This document shows positions 33,762 to 42,926 of a stretch of DNA of 64,000 nucleotides, in pieces. Made by a program: the position numbers and the translations under genes. The stretch is from Arthrobacter sp. MYb214 (GTDB lineage Bacteria; Actinomycetota; Actinomycetes; Actinomycetales; Micrococcaceae): assembly GCF_002979865.1 (NCBI RefSeq), contig NZ_PCPZ01000001.1, forward strand, positions 372,001-436,000. The letters are read 5' to 3'. Below the pieces are notes generated by a model. It worked only from the letters and a program-made list of their open reading frames with translations. It was not told the origin of the DNA and did no database searches. Numbering within the stretch: position 1 is the stretch's first letter; the number at the start of each line of letters is the position of its first letter.

Positions 33762-35765
33762 GTGAGCACAAAGCAATCCCCGGGACCCAGCAAGGCAGAA
33801 CGCCTGACCAGCCTCATCTATGCGCTGGCAACTAAATCACGGAAGTTCAACGCCGACCGCATTGGATCCTATTTGGTGCCAGGCGGTACCAAGGAGACCC
33901 GAGAGAAGGCGCTGGATCGCCTCAAGGACGATATCCGCAATGACTTCGGGTTGCAGCTGGACAAAGAAGTAATCGACGATGTTACGTACTACAGCATCGA
34001 CACGACCGAGTGGTTCTTGCCGCCGGTGGAATTCAGCCCCGCAGAAGCCGGCCTGGTCGCATTGGCCGCGAGCCTTTGGAAAGACACCAAGCTCCAGTCA
34101 TTGGGGCTCAATGCCGCGGCCCGAGTCACCGGCCATGATGGCGTGGCCTCGCCGGTCGCTCCGTTGGCCGGCTCATTGGTACCACGCCTTTCCATGGATG
34201 AACCGAACTTCCGCGAATGCGCCCTGGCGGTCTTCAACCGCAACACGCTCAAGTTCGCCTATACGTCCTCTGGCGGCGCACAGAGCGAACGAATTGTTGA
34301 TGTGTGGGGGATCGGGCAGCGCTACGGCAACTGGTACTTCACCGGCTATGACCACACGCGGAAAGATACCCGTGTCTTCCGCCTCTCGCGGGTTCAGGGC
34401 AAGTTCACGAATTACCGGCATGGCGGCGCTAACGCCGACGGGCAGTACCACGCCCGCCCCCAGGATTTCGACATGACCCAGGTCTTGCAGGATTTCGACC
34501 TGCAGAATCCGGGACTGGTGGCAACGGTGCGGCTCTTGGGCGATGAAGCAATCCCGCTGCGCGCCCAGGCAGTAAATGGCCGCAGCGATCAGGATGAGCT
34601 GCAGATCGGCTATGCGGATCCGCATTCATTTGCCCAGCAGCTGGCAGCTTATGGTCCGGCCGTGAAAGTCCTGGAACCCTCCGAACTGGTGGCCCAGGTG
34701 CGCCGGATTCTGCGCGACGCGCGCAGCTCCCAGACCAGCCAGGGCAACCAGGATGCCTACGCAGAGGTGAAGTTCCGTCCGCATCGCGCCACCGGCCGTG
34801 GCACCACCACAACTCAGGTCATGCGAAATATCGACATGATCCAGTATGTGCACGCCCATGGTGCCGTAGAAATCGAAGCGCTGGCAGAACGCTACTCCAT
34901 GAGCGTTGCCAAGGTTCGTGAAGAGCTGGCCATGATCATGATGTGCGGTGTCCCGTACGGCCAGCATGACGAACTGATCAACGTCAATGACGGCGACGTT
35001 GAATCCGATACCGTTACGATCTCCAATGCAGCCCTGCTGGCCGAGCCGCAGAAGCTGGCGCCGCTGGAAGCAGTAGCCGTGCTCGGCGGGCTCAACGCCC
35101 TGGCAAGCATTCCCGAGTTCGAGCACCAGCAGGTGCTCGACGCGGCACTGGCCAAGGTGAATTCCGCGGTGGCCCGTTTTGACGGCTGGAGCGGGGCGCT
35201 GGGCTTCGCACTGTCCAAGGCGCGCGAGAACGATATTCCGCAGCAGCTGATTCAGGCGATTCGTTCCCAAGACGTCGTGCGCATCGATTATTACTCGGCC
35301 CGTTCGCGAACTCACCAGGTTCGCGATGTGGAACCGATCCGGCTCATTGAAGACGGAGCGGTGCAGTACCTGCGGGCTTGGTGCCGAAAGCGCCAGAGCC
35401 TATTAACTTTCCGGGTGGACCGGATGTTAAGTGTGGAAACTGCCGGTGAACAATTCGAGCTGGCGGCTCGGCATGAAGACCAGCAAGATGTCCAGATCCG
35501 GTATGCCTCCAACGACGATGACTTAGAGGTCATGGTCTATGTAGACGCCGAGATCTTACCGGTTATCGAAGCTTTCCATCCTCTTTCCTGGTCCACGGGA
35601 AAGGTCGGTACGGGGTATCTGGCCAACGTCCGGTTCTCGGATCACCAGGTAGCTGCGCCGCTCGTGGCTCGCCATAGCGGTAAACTGACTGTGGTCTCTC
35701 CTGACGCTACGCGCGAACAGGTAGTGAACTGGTTGGACGAGGCTATCGCAATGTATGAGGATTAA
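33762..35765 (+). CDS. pafBC: PafBC fused WYL-domain DNA-damage regulator
   Basis: 667 residues. Two PafB/PafC-like halves are joined: each has an N-terminal winged helix (LTSLIYALATKSRKFNADRIG; later DMIQYVHAHGAVEIEALAERYSM) followed by a WYL domain and C-terminal extension. In mycobacteria PafB and PafC are separate proteins that activate the LexA-independent mitomycin/DNA-damage response. Natural fusions are known in Arthrobacter. The junction is near residue 330, at a Gln/Ser-rich linker (SSQTSQGNQDAYAEVK). It is first in a probable operon with the next small gene, tatA, tatC and helY. Confidence 0.92.
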   Translation: MSTKQSPGPSKAERLTSLIYALATKSRKFNADRIGSYLVPGGTKETREKALDRLKDDIRNDFGLQLDKEVIDDVTYYSIDTTEWFLPPVEFSPAEAGLVALAASLWKDTKLQSLGLNAAARVTGHDGVASPVAPLAGSLVPRLSMDEPNFRECALAVFNRNTLKFAYTSSGGAQSERIVDVWGIGQRYGNWYFTGYDHTRKDTRVFRLSRVQGKFTNYRHGGANADGQYHARPQDFDMTQVLQDFDLQNPGLVATVRLLGDEAIPLRAQAVNGRSDQDELQIGYADPHSFAQQLAAYGPAVKVLEPSELVAQVRRILRDARSSQTSQGNQDAYAEVKFRPHRATGRGTTTTQVMRNIDMIQYVHAHGAVEIEALAERYSMSVAKVREELAMIMMCGVPYGQHDELINVNDGDVESDTVTISNAALLAEPQKLAPLEAVAVLGGLNALASIPEFEHQQVLDAALAKVNSAVARFDGWSGALGFALSKARENDIPQQLIQAIRSQDVVRIDYYSARSRTHQVRDVEPIRLIEDGAVQYLRAWCRKRQSLLTFRVDRMLSVETAGEQFELAARHEDQQDVQIRYASNDDDLEVMVYVDAEILPVIEAFHPLSWSTGKVGTGYLANVRFSDHQVAAPLVARHSGKLTVVSPDATREQVVNWLDEAIAMYED

Positions 35766-35768
35766 TAG

Positions 35769-36128
35769 ATGCTTCCTTGGTGGTTTTGGGTACTTTTGTG
35801 GACTGTGCTCGTTTTGGCGACAATACTTGTTGCGGCACTTGCCGGCTTCCGTTTGTTCAAACGGGGAATGGCGGTCGTCGAGGGCCTGGGCGACGCTGCG
35901 GATCACATCAGCGCCGGTTTAAGCCAGGAGGGCACCGTCGTCGAGTACGCTGCGAACCCTCGTCGCTACCCGCACGGAACCGATGCCACGCACGCGGATC
36001 CGGAGAAGATCAAAAAGCTTCGCGATAAGGGCAAAGCTGAAAGAATCGAGGCGCGTCGAGTTCGCCGCGTCGCACGTCGCGCACAGCGCGGCCAAGCTCA
36101 GAACATGCGCGATCTTGGCTTGTTCTGA
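35769..36128 (+). CDS. Small membrane-anchored hypothetical protein
   Basis: 119 residues. A single N-terminal transmembrane helix (WWFWVLLWTVLVLATILVAAL) is followed by a short amphipathic stretch and a strongly basic, coiled C-terminal half (DPEKIKKLRDKGKAERIEARRVRRVARRAQR). No family recognised. It starts 3 bases after pafBC and ends 32 bases before tatA, so it is expressed between a damage regulator and a translocase. The basic tail could bind nucleic acid or lipid head groups, which is speculation. Confidence 0.7.
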   Translation: MLPWWFWVLLWTVLVLATILVAALAGFRLFKRGMAVVEGLGDAADHISAGLSQEGTVVEYAANPRRYPHGTDATHADPEKIKKLRDKGKAERIEARRVRRVARRAQRGQAQNMRDLGLF

Positions 36129-36160
36129 CGTAGACTTTAGATAGAGAGAAGGGAATCCAC

Positions 36161-36376
36161 ATGGGTGGCTTACAGGGATGGCATTTGGTCATCATTATCG
36201 TGCTTGCACTGCTGCTTTTCGGCGCTCCAAAGCTTCCAGGCTTGGCTCGCTCGATGGGCCAGTCGCTGCGCATTTTCAAGTCCGAGGTTCGCCAGATGAA
36301 GGATGATGATCCTAAATCTGAAACCGTTGATGGCACCATCAATGATCCGAACCCCAACGAAAAGAACAACTCGTAG
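36161..36376 (+). CDS. tatA: Sec-independent translocase subunit TatA
   Basis: 71 residues. A short N-terminal helix ([19 protein letters not shown]) with the FG-x-x-KLP hinge, an amphipathic helix ([19 protein letters not shown]) and an acidic tail are standard TatA features. It forms the pore for folded, twin-arginine-signal proteins such as the TAXI lipoprotein at 16.7 kb. AGAAGGGA precedes the start. TatC follows 9 bases later; no TatB is present here. Confidence 0.94.
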   Translation: MGGLQGWHLVIIIVLALLLFGAPKLPGLARSMGQSLRIFKSEVRQMKDDDPKSETVDGTINDPNPNEKNNS

Positions 36377-36385
36377 ACCTCTTCA

Positions 36386-37252
36386 GTGGCAACAAATAAA
36401 GACAAGAACCCGCGCAGCAAGAAGAAGCGGGCCAAGGACGCAGAAGGTCGGATGGCTCTCAAAGAGCATCTGATTGAAGCACGGAACCGGTTATTCAAGT
36501 CGCTCATCGCGCTGACCTTGGGCACGGTAGCCGGTTTCTTCGTATACGACTGGCTGCTTGCCTTGCTGATCGCGCCTGTGAAAGCTGCCGGCGGCTCGGT
36601 AGTGTTCACCGCGGTGATGTCACCCTTCGACATCATGATCAAGGTGGCGCTGTTCGTCGGCCTGATCGTTTCCTCGCCGGTGTGGCTCTACCAGCTGTGG
36701 GCATTCATCGTGCCGGGACTGAAAAAGAACGAGCGCCGATTGAGCTACAGCTTCGTAGCAGCCGCGGTTCCGCTGTTCCTTGGCGGCGTGGCGATGGCCT
36801 ACTTCGTTCTTCCGTTTGCGCTGGAATTCTTCATTAGCCTGTCGCCGGAGAACTCGGATAACCTGCTGAACATTTCCGAGTACCTGCCGTTTATCTTCCG
36901 CCTGCTCCTGGCATTCGGCTTGGCCATGCTGGTACCGGTACTGATGGTTGGCCTGAACATGGTTGGCGTCCTGCCAGCCAAGCTCATCTTGAAGAACTGG
37001 CGTATCACCGTCTTCCTCATCGCCCTGGTTGCCGCTATGGCAGCACCAGGCGGCGATGCAATCACCATGTTCGCGTTGGCTGGACCGTTGTTCCTCACCT
37101 TCGCCGTTGCCACCTTGATCTGCCACTTCAACGACAAGAAGCGCGCAAAGAAGCTGGCGGCACGGGAAGCCGAGAATGAACGCCTAGCAGCTGGTGAAAC
37201 TTCTGGCATTGAAACCCCTAGCTCGATTGACGAACCTAAATCCCAGCTCTGA
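36386..37252 (+). CDS. tatC: Sec-independent translocase subunit TatC
   Basis: 288 residues, six membrane helices. Conserved features are MALKEHLIEARNRLFKSLIA (signal-binding N-region with Glu), SPFDIMIKVALFVGL, PGLKKNERR and MAAPGGDAITM. It recognises twin-arginine signals and recruits TatA. The GTG start at 36386 has only a weak ribosome site, suggesting translational coupling to tatA. A long basic/acidic C-terminal tail (from about 245) is cytosolic. Confidence 0.93.
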   Translation: MATNKDKNPRSKKKRAKDAEGRMALKEHLIEARNRLFKSLIALTLGTVAGFFVYDWLLALLIAPVKAAGGSVVFTAVMSPFDIMIKVALFVGLIVSSPVWLYQLWAFIVPGLKKNERRLSYSFVAAAVPLFLGGVAMAYFVLPFALEFFISLSPENSDNLLNISEYLPFIFRLLLAFGLAMLVPVLMVGLNMVGVLPAKLILKNWRITVFLIALVAAMAAPGGDAITMFALAGPLFLTFAVATLICHFNDKKRAKKLAAREAENERLAAGETSGIETPSSIDEPKSQL

Positions 37253-37280
37253 ACCAGGGCAAGAAAGTGAACGACCACAA

Positions 37281-40064
37281 GTGACTTCACCCGCGGAACG
37301 CTACGCGAATTCCAAGGCACGGCAGGTCGAAAACGGCACTGCACTTCCTGGATTCCGGGCAAGCATCTCCTTCGACCTGGATCCATTCCAGGCCGAAGCT
37401 TGCCAGAAGGTCGCAGAAGGGCACAGCGTACTGGTCGCTGCGCCCACCGGCGCCGGAAAAACTGTTGTTGGCGAATACGCCATCTACCAGGCTCTAGGCG
37501 AGAACCGCAAGGCTTTCTACACCACGCCCATCAAGGCGCTGAGCAACCAGAAGTATTCGGAACTGGTCAATCGCTATGGAGCGCAGAAGGTCGGGTTGCT
37601 GACCGGCGACACCTCCATCAACTCCGAAGCGCAGATCGTCGTCATGACCACCGAAGTGCTGCGCAATATGCTGTACGCGGATTCCCAAACCCTCGACGGC
37701 TTGGGCTACGTGATCATGGATGAGGTCCACTACCTCGCCGATAAATTCCGTGGTGCCGTATGGGAAGAAGTCATCATCCATCTGCCGTCCAACGTGCAGA
37801 TCATTTCACTCTCGGCAACCGTGTCCAACGCCGAGGAATTCGGTGGCTGGCTGGATACCGTCCGGGGCCAGACCGATGTCATCGTCTCCGAGCATCGCCC
37901 GGTGCCGCTCTTCCAGCACGTCATGGTCGGCCCTAACGTGGTCGACCTGTTTGCCGAAGACGTAGCCTTCGACAAGGTGGCTGAAGACGATTCAAAGGCC
38001 TCGGTCAACCCCGAACTGCGAAAACTCGTACGCTCCCACAGCCCTGGCGGCCGAGTGCAGCGCGGCCGGGGTCGCGGCGGCCGCGGCCCCCAGCGCAGTT
38101 CAGGCATGGGGCACCGCATCAACCGTCCAGCGGTTATCGGGAAGCTTGACCGGGCTGCTCTGCTGCCAGCTATCTTCTTCATTTTCTCCCGCAAGGGCTG
38201 CGATATGGCCGTGCAGCAGTGCGCCATGGCTGACCTGCGCCTGACGACCAATGAAGAAGCCGCCGAGATCGCGCAAGCGCTGGATGAAGTCGCCTACCGG
38301 ATCCCCAGCGAAGACCTGGACGTACTGGAATTCTGGTCCTGGCGCGATGGTCTGGTTCGCGGCTTCGCTTCCCACCACGCCGGCCTGCTCCCGATCTTCA
38401 AGGAAATCGTTGAAGACCTCTTTGCACGCAACCTGATCAAGGTGGTGTTCGCAACCGAGACCCTGGCACTGGGCGTGAACATGCCAGCACGCTCGGTCGT
38501 GCTGGAAAAACTGGTCAAATTCAACGGCGAATCCCACGTGCAGATCTCTTCGGGGGAGTACACCCAGCTCACCGGCCGTGCCGGGCGCCGCGGCATTGAC
38601 GTCGAAGGCCATTCAATTGTTGTCTGGAACCCCGACCTGGAACCGGAATCCTTGGCAGGACTCGCTTCGAAGCGAACCTATCCGCTGAATTCCTCGTTCC
38701 GTCCGACCTACAACATGTCCACCAACTTGCTGGCGCAGTTTGGCCGTGAACAGACTCGTCAAATCCTCGAAACCTCCTTTGCCCAGTACCAGGCGGACCG
38801 TTCCGTGGTGGGCATGGCGCGCCAGGTGCGTTCCAAGGAAGAATCCCTGGCCGGCTACGCCAAGTCGATGGAATGCCATCTCGGAGATTTCACCGAGTAC
38901 CTGAAACTCCAACGAAACCTGGCCCAGGTCGAGAAGAACGCTGCGAAGGACCGCCGCCACGAGCGCCGTTCGGCAGCTGAGCAGTCCCTGCAGGCCGTGA
39001 TCCGCGGCGACGTGGTGGACCTGCCAGGTGGCCGCCGCTTCGGCCGCGCCGTGGTTGTCGAGCTTGATAAGGCCATGTACAACCCGCGACACACCGTGCT
39101 GACCGAAGAAGCGCAGCTTCGCCGGCTCTCGGTGGAAGACCTCAACGGACCAGTGCAGATCATTTCGCGGATCAAGATTCCCAAGGGGTTCAACGGGCGC
39201 ACACCGAAGGAGCGCCGGGACCTTGCTTCATCCTTGCGCAACGCGATCTACGAGTCGCGTCCTCCACGCCAGGACGCCCAGAGCTTCGATTTCGAAGGCT
39301 CGGATTCCTTCGAGCGTGAAATCAACGCACTGCGCCTGGAGCTCAAGGACCATCCTTGCCACGCCTGCTCGGAGAAGGACCAGCACATGCGCTGGGCCGA
39401 CAGGTACTGGAAGCTGAAGAAGGACACGGACAAGGCTCGTCGCGCCATCCGCGGGCGAACCAATACCATTGCCACGCAGTTCGACAAGGTCTGCAAAGTG
39501 CTCGAGCAGTTCGAATACCTCGTGCCTTCCGAGGGCGGCGAAGATTTCGCGCTGACCGACTCGGGCCGCCGCCTGCGCCGCATCTATGGCGACCGAGATC
39601 TGCTCACCAGCCAAATCCTGGAGACCGGCAAGCTCACGCAGCTCAATGCGGAAGAACTCTGCGCGGTTGTCGCCAGCCTGGTCTACCAGGCACGCCGCGA
39701 CGGGGACCGTGCCGATCCGAAAATGCCAACGGGCAAGATCGATGACATCTGGAATAGCACCATCAGGATTTGGGGCGAGCTATCGGACGCTGAAGAGGCC
39801 TTGGGCCTTGACCCGACCGCTCCACCGGAATCCGGTTTGATCTGGCCAATGTACAAGTGGGCCCGCGGTTCGAGCCTGAACAGCGCGCTGCGCGGTACCG
39901 ATCTGGCACCGGGTGACTTCGTGCGCTGGGCCAAGCAGGTCATCGACACATTGGACCAGTTCGCAAAGAATAGCGACCTTCCGCCATTGCTGGTTCGCAA
40001 TGCCTACAAGGCAGTAGACCAGATCAAGCGCGGTGTAGTGGCCTACTCGAACGTGCTGGACTAG
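37281..40064 (+). CDS. helY: Ski2-like DEAD/DEAH-box RNA helicase
   Basis: 927 residues. RecA domain 1 has Walker A APTGAGKT and the DEVH box (VIMDEVHYLAD) with SAT as SLSATVSN. Domain 2 ends in motif VI QLTGRAGRRGID. A DOB1/Ski2-like C-terminal half follows. Orthologues sit beside tatC across actinobacteria. The role is probably RNA processing or decay. The start GTG 37281 overlaps nothing and is weakly supported; frames upstream to 37194 overlap tatC. An Arg/Gly-rich insert (about residues 258-275) may contact RNA. Confidence 0.9.
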   Translation: MTSPAERYANSKARQVENGTALPGFRASISFDLDPFQAEACQKVAEGHSVLVAAPTGAGKTVVGEYAIYQALGENRKAFYTTPIKALSNQKYSELVNRYGAQKVGLLTGDTSINSEAQIVVMTTEVLRNMLYADSQTLDGLGYVIMDEVHYLADKFRGAVWEEVIIHLPSNVQIISLSATVSNAEEFGGWLDTVRGQTDVIVSEHRPVPLFQHVMVGPNVVDLFAEDVAFDKVAEDDSKASVNPELRKLVRSHSPGGRVQRGRGRGGRGPQRSSGMGHRINRPAVIGKLDRAALLPAIFFIFSRKGCDMAVQQCAMADLRLTTNEEAAEIAQALDEVAYRIPSEDLDVLEFWSWRDGLVRGFASHHAGLLPIFKEIVEDLFARNLIKVVFATETLALGVNMPARSVVLEKLVKFNGESHVQISSGEYTQLTGRAGRRGIDVEGHSIVVWNPDLEPESLAGLASKRTYPLNSSFRPTYNMSTNLLAQFGREQTRQILETSFAQYQADRSVVGMARQVRSKEESLAGYAKSMECHLGDFTEYLKLQRNLAQVEKNAAKDRRHERRSAAEQSLQAVIRGDVVDLPGGRRFGRAVVVELDKAMYNPRHTVLTEEAQLRRLSVEDLNGPVQIISRIKIPKGFNGRTPKERRDLASSLRNAIYESRPPRQDAQSFDFEGSDSFEREINALRLELKDHPCHACSEKDQHMRWADRYWKLKKDTDKARRAIRGRTNTIATQFDKVCKVLEQFEYLVPSEGGEDFALTDSGRRLRRIYGDRDLLTSQILETGKLTQLNAEELCAVVASLVYQARRDGDRADPKMPTGKIDDIWNSTIRIWGELSDAEEALGLDPTAPPESGLIWPMYKWARGSSLNSALRGTDLAPGDFVRWAKQVIDTLDQFAKNSDLPPLLVRNAYKAVDQIKRGVVAYSNVLD

Positions 40065-40120
40065 CCAGCAGGTCCAGCCGAAAAACTTATTAGCCAGTGC
40101 ACGAGAAAAGGGAGACGCTG

Positions 40121-41725
40121 ATGGCAAAAACACTCTACCGAAACGGGTCCATCTACTCAGCGGCCGATCCATTTGCTACCGCAATGGTGGTGGACGGCGA
40201 CACCATTTCATGGTTGGGCGGCGAGGACGCAGCCGAGCGCCACGCGTCTGCCGTCGACGAAGTGGTCGACCTCAATGGTGGTTTGATTACCCCGGCGTTC
40301 GTCGAATCCCACACGCACCTTGCCGCCTTGGGCCGCACCCTTTCGGGAGCCGATTTGGGTGCAGCAACCTCGGCTTCTTCGCTGCTTTCGCTCGTCGCCG
40401 AGCAGGCGCAGAAGTCGACCAAGCTGGTCCTGGCTCAGGGGTGGGACAACTCGAACTGGGCTGACCAGCAGCTGCCCGCGGAAACCGACCTGACCAGTGC
40501 CGCGGAAGGCCGCGGCTATTACCTGGCGCGTCGCGATGTGCACAGTGCCCTGGTCAATCGGGAACTGCTGGATCTGCTGGACCTGGGCCACCTCGCCGCT
40601 GGCATCATTTCTGGTGCGGATCACGACGCCGTGCGTGAAGCACTCACCAATACGCAGAAGGCCGAACAGGAATACCAGCGCCTGGCACTGGAGCACTACG
40701 CCTCGCGTGGTTTCGCCAGCGTTGTGGAGATGGCGGCCCCGCATATTGAGGGCCGAGAGGCGCTGGAGCAGTTGCTGGCCATCGACAACCCTGAACTGCC
40801 GCAAGTCCATGCCTACTGGGGCGAACTGGTTAGCGATGCAGACATCGCCCAGGAGCTGGTCGCATCCTTCCCAACGGGAAAGGTGCTGGGCTTGGGTGGC
40901 GATCTTCGCGTGGATGGTTCGCTAGGCAGCCACACGGCGTACCTGCGCGAAGACTACAGCGATCAGCCGGGCGAACGCGGCACCCTGTATCTGAAGCGTG
41001 ACGAAATTGCGGCCCACCTGGTCGCTTGCAGTTCCCGGGAGATCCAGGCCTCGTTCCATGTGATCGGAGACGGCGCCCTGGACGAGGTGTTGGCAGGTTT
41101 TGACCTGGCTGCTGAGCAGATTGGGGCAGCTAAGCTGCAGATGTGCCGGCACCGTCTGGAGCATGTCGAGATGGTTGATGAAGACTCGCGGGCCCGTTTG
41201 CTGCAGTACGCCATCATGGTTTCGATGCAGCCGGTCTTCGACCAGGCGTGGGGCGGCTCGAACGGCATGTACGCGCAGCGCCTGGGGGTGCGCGCAGCAT
41301 CGATGAACAACCTCTCCGCTATGCTTTCGGCTGGTGTGCCAATGGTGCTTGGCTCTGATGCTCCGGTAACGGAGGTTGATGGCTGGCAGGTTGTTCGCGC
41401 CGGCATGAACATGACGAATGCTGAGGCTCGCATTTCGGCTCGTGCGGCCTTCTTGGCTCAAACCCGATCCACCTACCGCGCCATGGGCGAGATGAACCCG
41501 TTCGCCGGGCAGCTCGTGATCGGCGCGCCGGCGACTTTTGCAGTGTGGACTGCCTCTGAACTTGCTGTGCAAACTCCGGACGTCCGAATCAGTTCTTGGA
41601 GTACCGATGCACGAGCTGGAACTCCGATGCTTCCGGTCGTTGATGAGGAAATTCCGCAGTGCCTGCGTACAGTACGCGCTGGAATCACGCTTTTCAATAC
41701 CCTTGAGCCAAGCGAATCGGCTTAA
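40121..41725 (+). CDS. Amidohydrolase-family (YtcJ-like) enzyme
   Basis: 534 residues. An N-terminal beta-sandwich leads to the metal motif in FVESHTHLAALG; later HVIGDGALDEV, CRHRLEHVEMVDE and LGSDAPVTEVDGW supply further metal/catalytic residues of amidohydrolase family 3. Members hydrolyse formamides, carbamates or N-acyl compounds; the substrate is unknown. ATG 40121 has AGGGAGA upstream. It lies 56 bases after helY and is probably the last gene of that transcript. Confidence 0.85.
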   Translation: MAKTLYRNGSIYSAADPFATAMVVDGDTISWLGGEDAAERHASAVDEVVDLNGGLITPAFVESHTHLAALGRTLSGADLGAATSASSLLSLVAEQAQKSTKLVLAQGWDNSNWADQQLPAETDLTSAAEGRGYYLARRDVHSALVNRELLDLLDLGHLAAGIISGADHDAVREALTNTQKAEQEYQRLALEHYASRGFASVVEMAAPHIEGREALEQLLAIDNPELPQVHAYWGELVSDADIAQELVASFPTGKVLGLGGDLRVDGSLGSHTAYLREDYSDQPGERGTLYLKRDEIAAHLVACSSREIQASFHVIGDGALDEVLAGFDLAAEQIGAAKLQMCRHRLEHVEMVDEDSRARLLQYAIMVSMQPVFDQAWGGSNGMYAQRLGVRAASMNNLSAMLSAGVPMVLGSDAPVTEVDGWQVVRAGMNMTNAEARISARAAFLAQTRSTYRAMGEMNPFAGQLVIGAPATFAVWTASELAVQTPDVRISSWSTDARAGTPMLPVVDEEIPQCLRTVRAGITLFNTLEPSESA

Positions 41726-41813
41726 AGCGAAACAGATGCTCAATAAGCAGAATGAATTCGCAAAATTTGCCCTGACTAGTGGTGTCTAGGTAAAGAGTGA
41801 AGTCATTTGATGG

Positions 41814-41845
41814 TTGACAGCCTAGGTGGGGTACCCACTAGGCTG
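41814..41845 (+). promoter_or_regulatory. Promoter with embedded dyad
   Basis: TTGACA (41814-41819) and TAGGCT (41839-41844) form a promoter with a long 19-bp spacer. The spacer is almost entirely a dyad: CAGCCTAG (41818-41825) against CTAGGCTG (41838-41845) around GGTACC. This places a repressor or activator site between the -35 and -10. The transcript would run through the structured element at 41903-41981 towards the mannosyltransferase gene. Confidence 0.45.
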
Positions 41846-41902
41846 GTCTAAGCGCCTCTTCGAGATGCACATGCATTGCGTTGGAAACTACGCAATTTAA
41901 AC

Positions 41903-41981
41903 AACGATCCTCAGTGACCTTAGATAACATTCTCTGTGCCTTTCGGCGTGGAGAATAGGGCCGAAGTCACTGAGGATCGTT
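41903..41981. repeat. 79-bp long-stem inverted repeat (structured non-coding element)
   Basis: AACGATCCTCAGTGAC (41903-41918) pairs perfectly with 41966-41981 and, with a bulged C, the stem extends two more pairs. The 47-base interior contains a second stem ATTCTC/GAGAAT around a loop. The surrounding 411-bp gap (41726-42136) has no convincing gene. The element could be a structured 5' leader of the downstream gene, a small RNA, or a miniature mobile relic. A separate -10-like TATACT lies at 42025-42030. Confidence 0.5.
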
Positions 41982-42136
41982 CGTTAATGCGGTGTCTCCA
42001 GCGCGCTGATTGGCAAATGATGACTATACTTTGAGTTTGGATTAACTCTTTTCGACCCGGTGTCCTGCATAAGCCATGCAGTCGACGCCGAGCAGGCAAG
42101 AGGCTTTGTGTTGTATACCCAGAAAGGTGCCGCCGC

Positions 42137-42865
42137 GTGCGCGTCATTACAATCATTCCGACTTACAACGAACTGGAGTCGCTCCCGCTGACCGTAGGAC
42201 GCTTGCGTACCGCAGTTCCTGACTCGGATGTATTGATCGTTGATGATAACTCGCCTGACGGCACCGGAGAACTTGCAGACAAGATGGCTGCTGAGGACTC
42301 GAATATCCACGTATTGCACCGTACCGGCAAGGATGGCCTGGGAGCCGCCTACATTGCAGGTTTCGAATGGGCGTTGGCTCGCGACTACGACGTACTGGTA
42401 GAGATGGATGCCGATGGCTCGCATATGCCAGAGCAGCTTCCACGCCTTTTGGAAGCCAGTGCCGCGGGCGCAGATCTCGTAATCGGTTCGCGTTGGGTCA
42501 AGGGCGGCGAAGTCGTGAACTGGCCAATGTTGCGCAAGATCATCTCGCGCGGCGGCAGCTTCTACTCGCGCACCATGCTGGGCTTGCCTCTGCGCGACAT
42601 CACCGCAGGCTACCGCGCCTTCAAGCGCGAAACCCTGGAAGCAATCGATTTTGACGCCGTTGAGTCGCGCGGCTACGGCTTCCAGGTGGACATGACCTTC
42701 CGCGTGGCCATGCTGCGCAAGACGATCGTTGAAGTTCCCGTGACCTTCGTAGAGCGCGAACTGGGCGCGTCGAAGATGAGCGGCAACATTGTGTTCGAAG
42801 CAATGTGGAATGTCACCCGCTGGGGCTTGGGCGCCCGGTGGAAGAAGCTGACTTCCAAGAAGTAA
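42137..42865 (+). CDS. Polyprenol monophosphomannose synthase (GT2)
   Basis: 242 residues. GT-A fold with IIPTYNELESLP, VDDNSPDGT and the DxD-type MDADGSHMPE, then GSRWVKGGEV and the conserved DITAGYRAFKRETLE typical of dolichol/polyprenol-phosphate mannosyltransferases (Ppm1/DPM1). It transfers mannose from GDP-mannose to polyprenol phosphate at the membrane face, feeding lipomannan and protein mannosylation. No Lnt-like (Ppm2) domain is attached. The GTG start follows AAAGGTG at 9 bases. It is monocistronic, closed by a 54-bp palindrome. Confidence 0.9.
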   Translation: MRVITIIPTYNELESLPLTVGRLRTAVPDSDVLIVDDNSPDGTGELADKMAAEDSNIHVLHRTGKDGLGAAYIAGFEWALARDYDVLVEMDADGSHMPEQLPRLLEASAAGADLVIGSRWVKGGEVVNWPMLRKIISRGGSFYSRTMLGLPLRDITAGYRAFKRETLEAIDFDAVESRGYGFQVDMTFRVAMLRKTIVEVPVTFVERELGASKMSGNIVFEAMWNVTRWGLGARWKKLTSKK

Positions 42866-42872
42866 TACCCGT

Positions 42873-42926
42873 GGTTAAGCGAACTGGCGTGCAACGATGG
42901 ATCGTTGCACGCCAGTTCGCTTAACC
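42873..42926. terminator. 54-bp perfect palindromic terminator
   Basis: Twenty-six-base arms (42873-42898 and 42901-42926, starting GGTTAAGCGAACTGG) are perfectly complementary with only GG between them, 8 bases after the stop codon. It is much longer than typical terminators; it could also form a cruciform. Confidence 0.7.
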
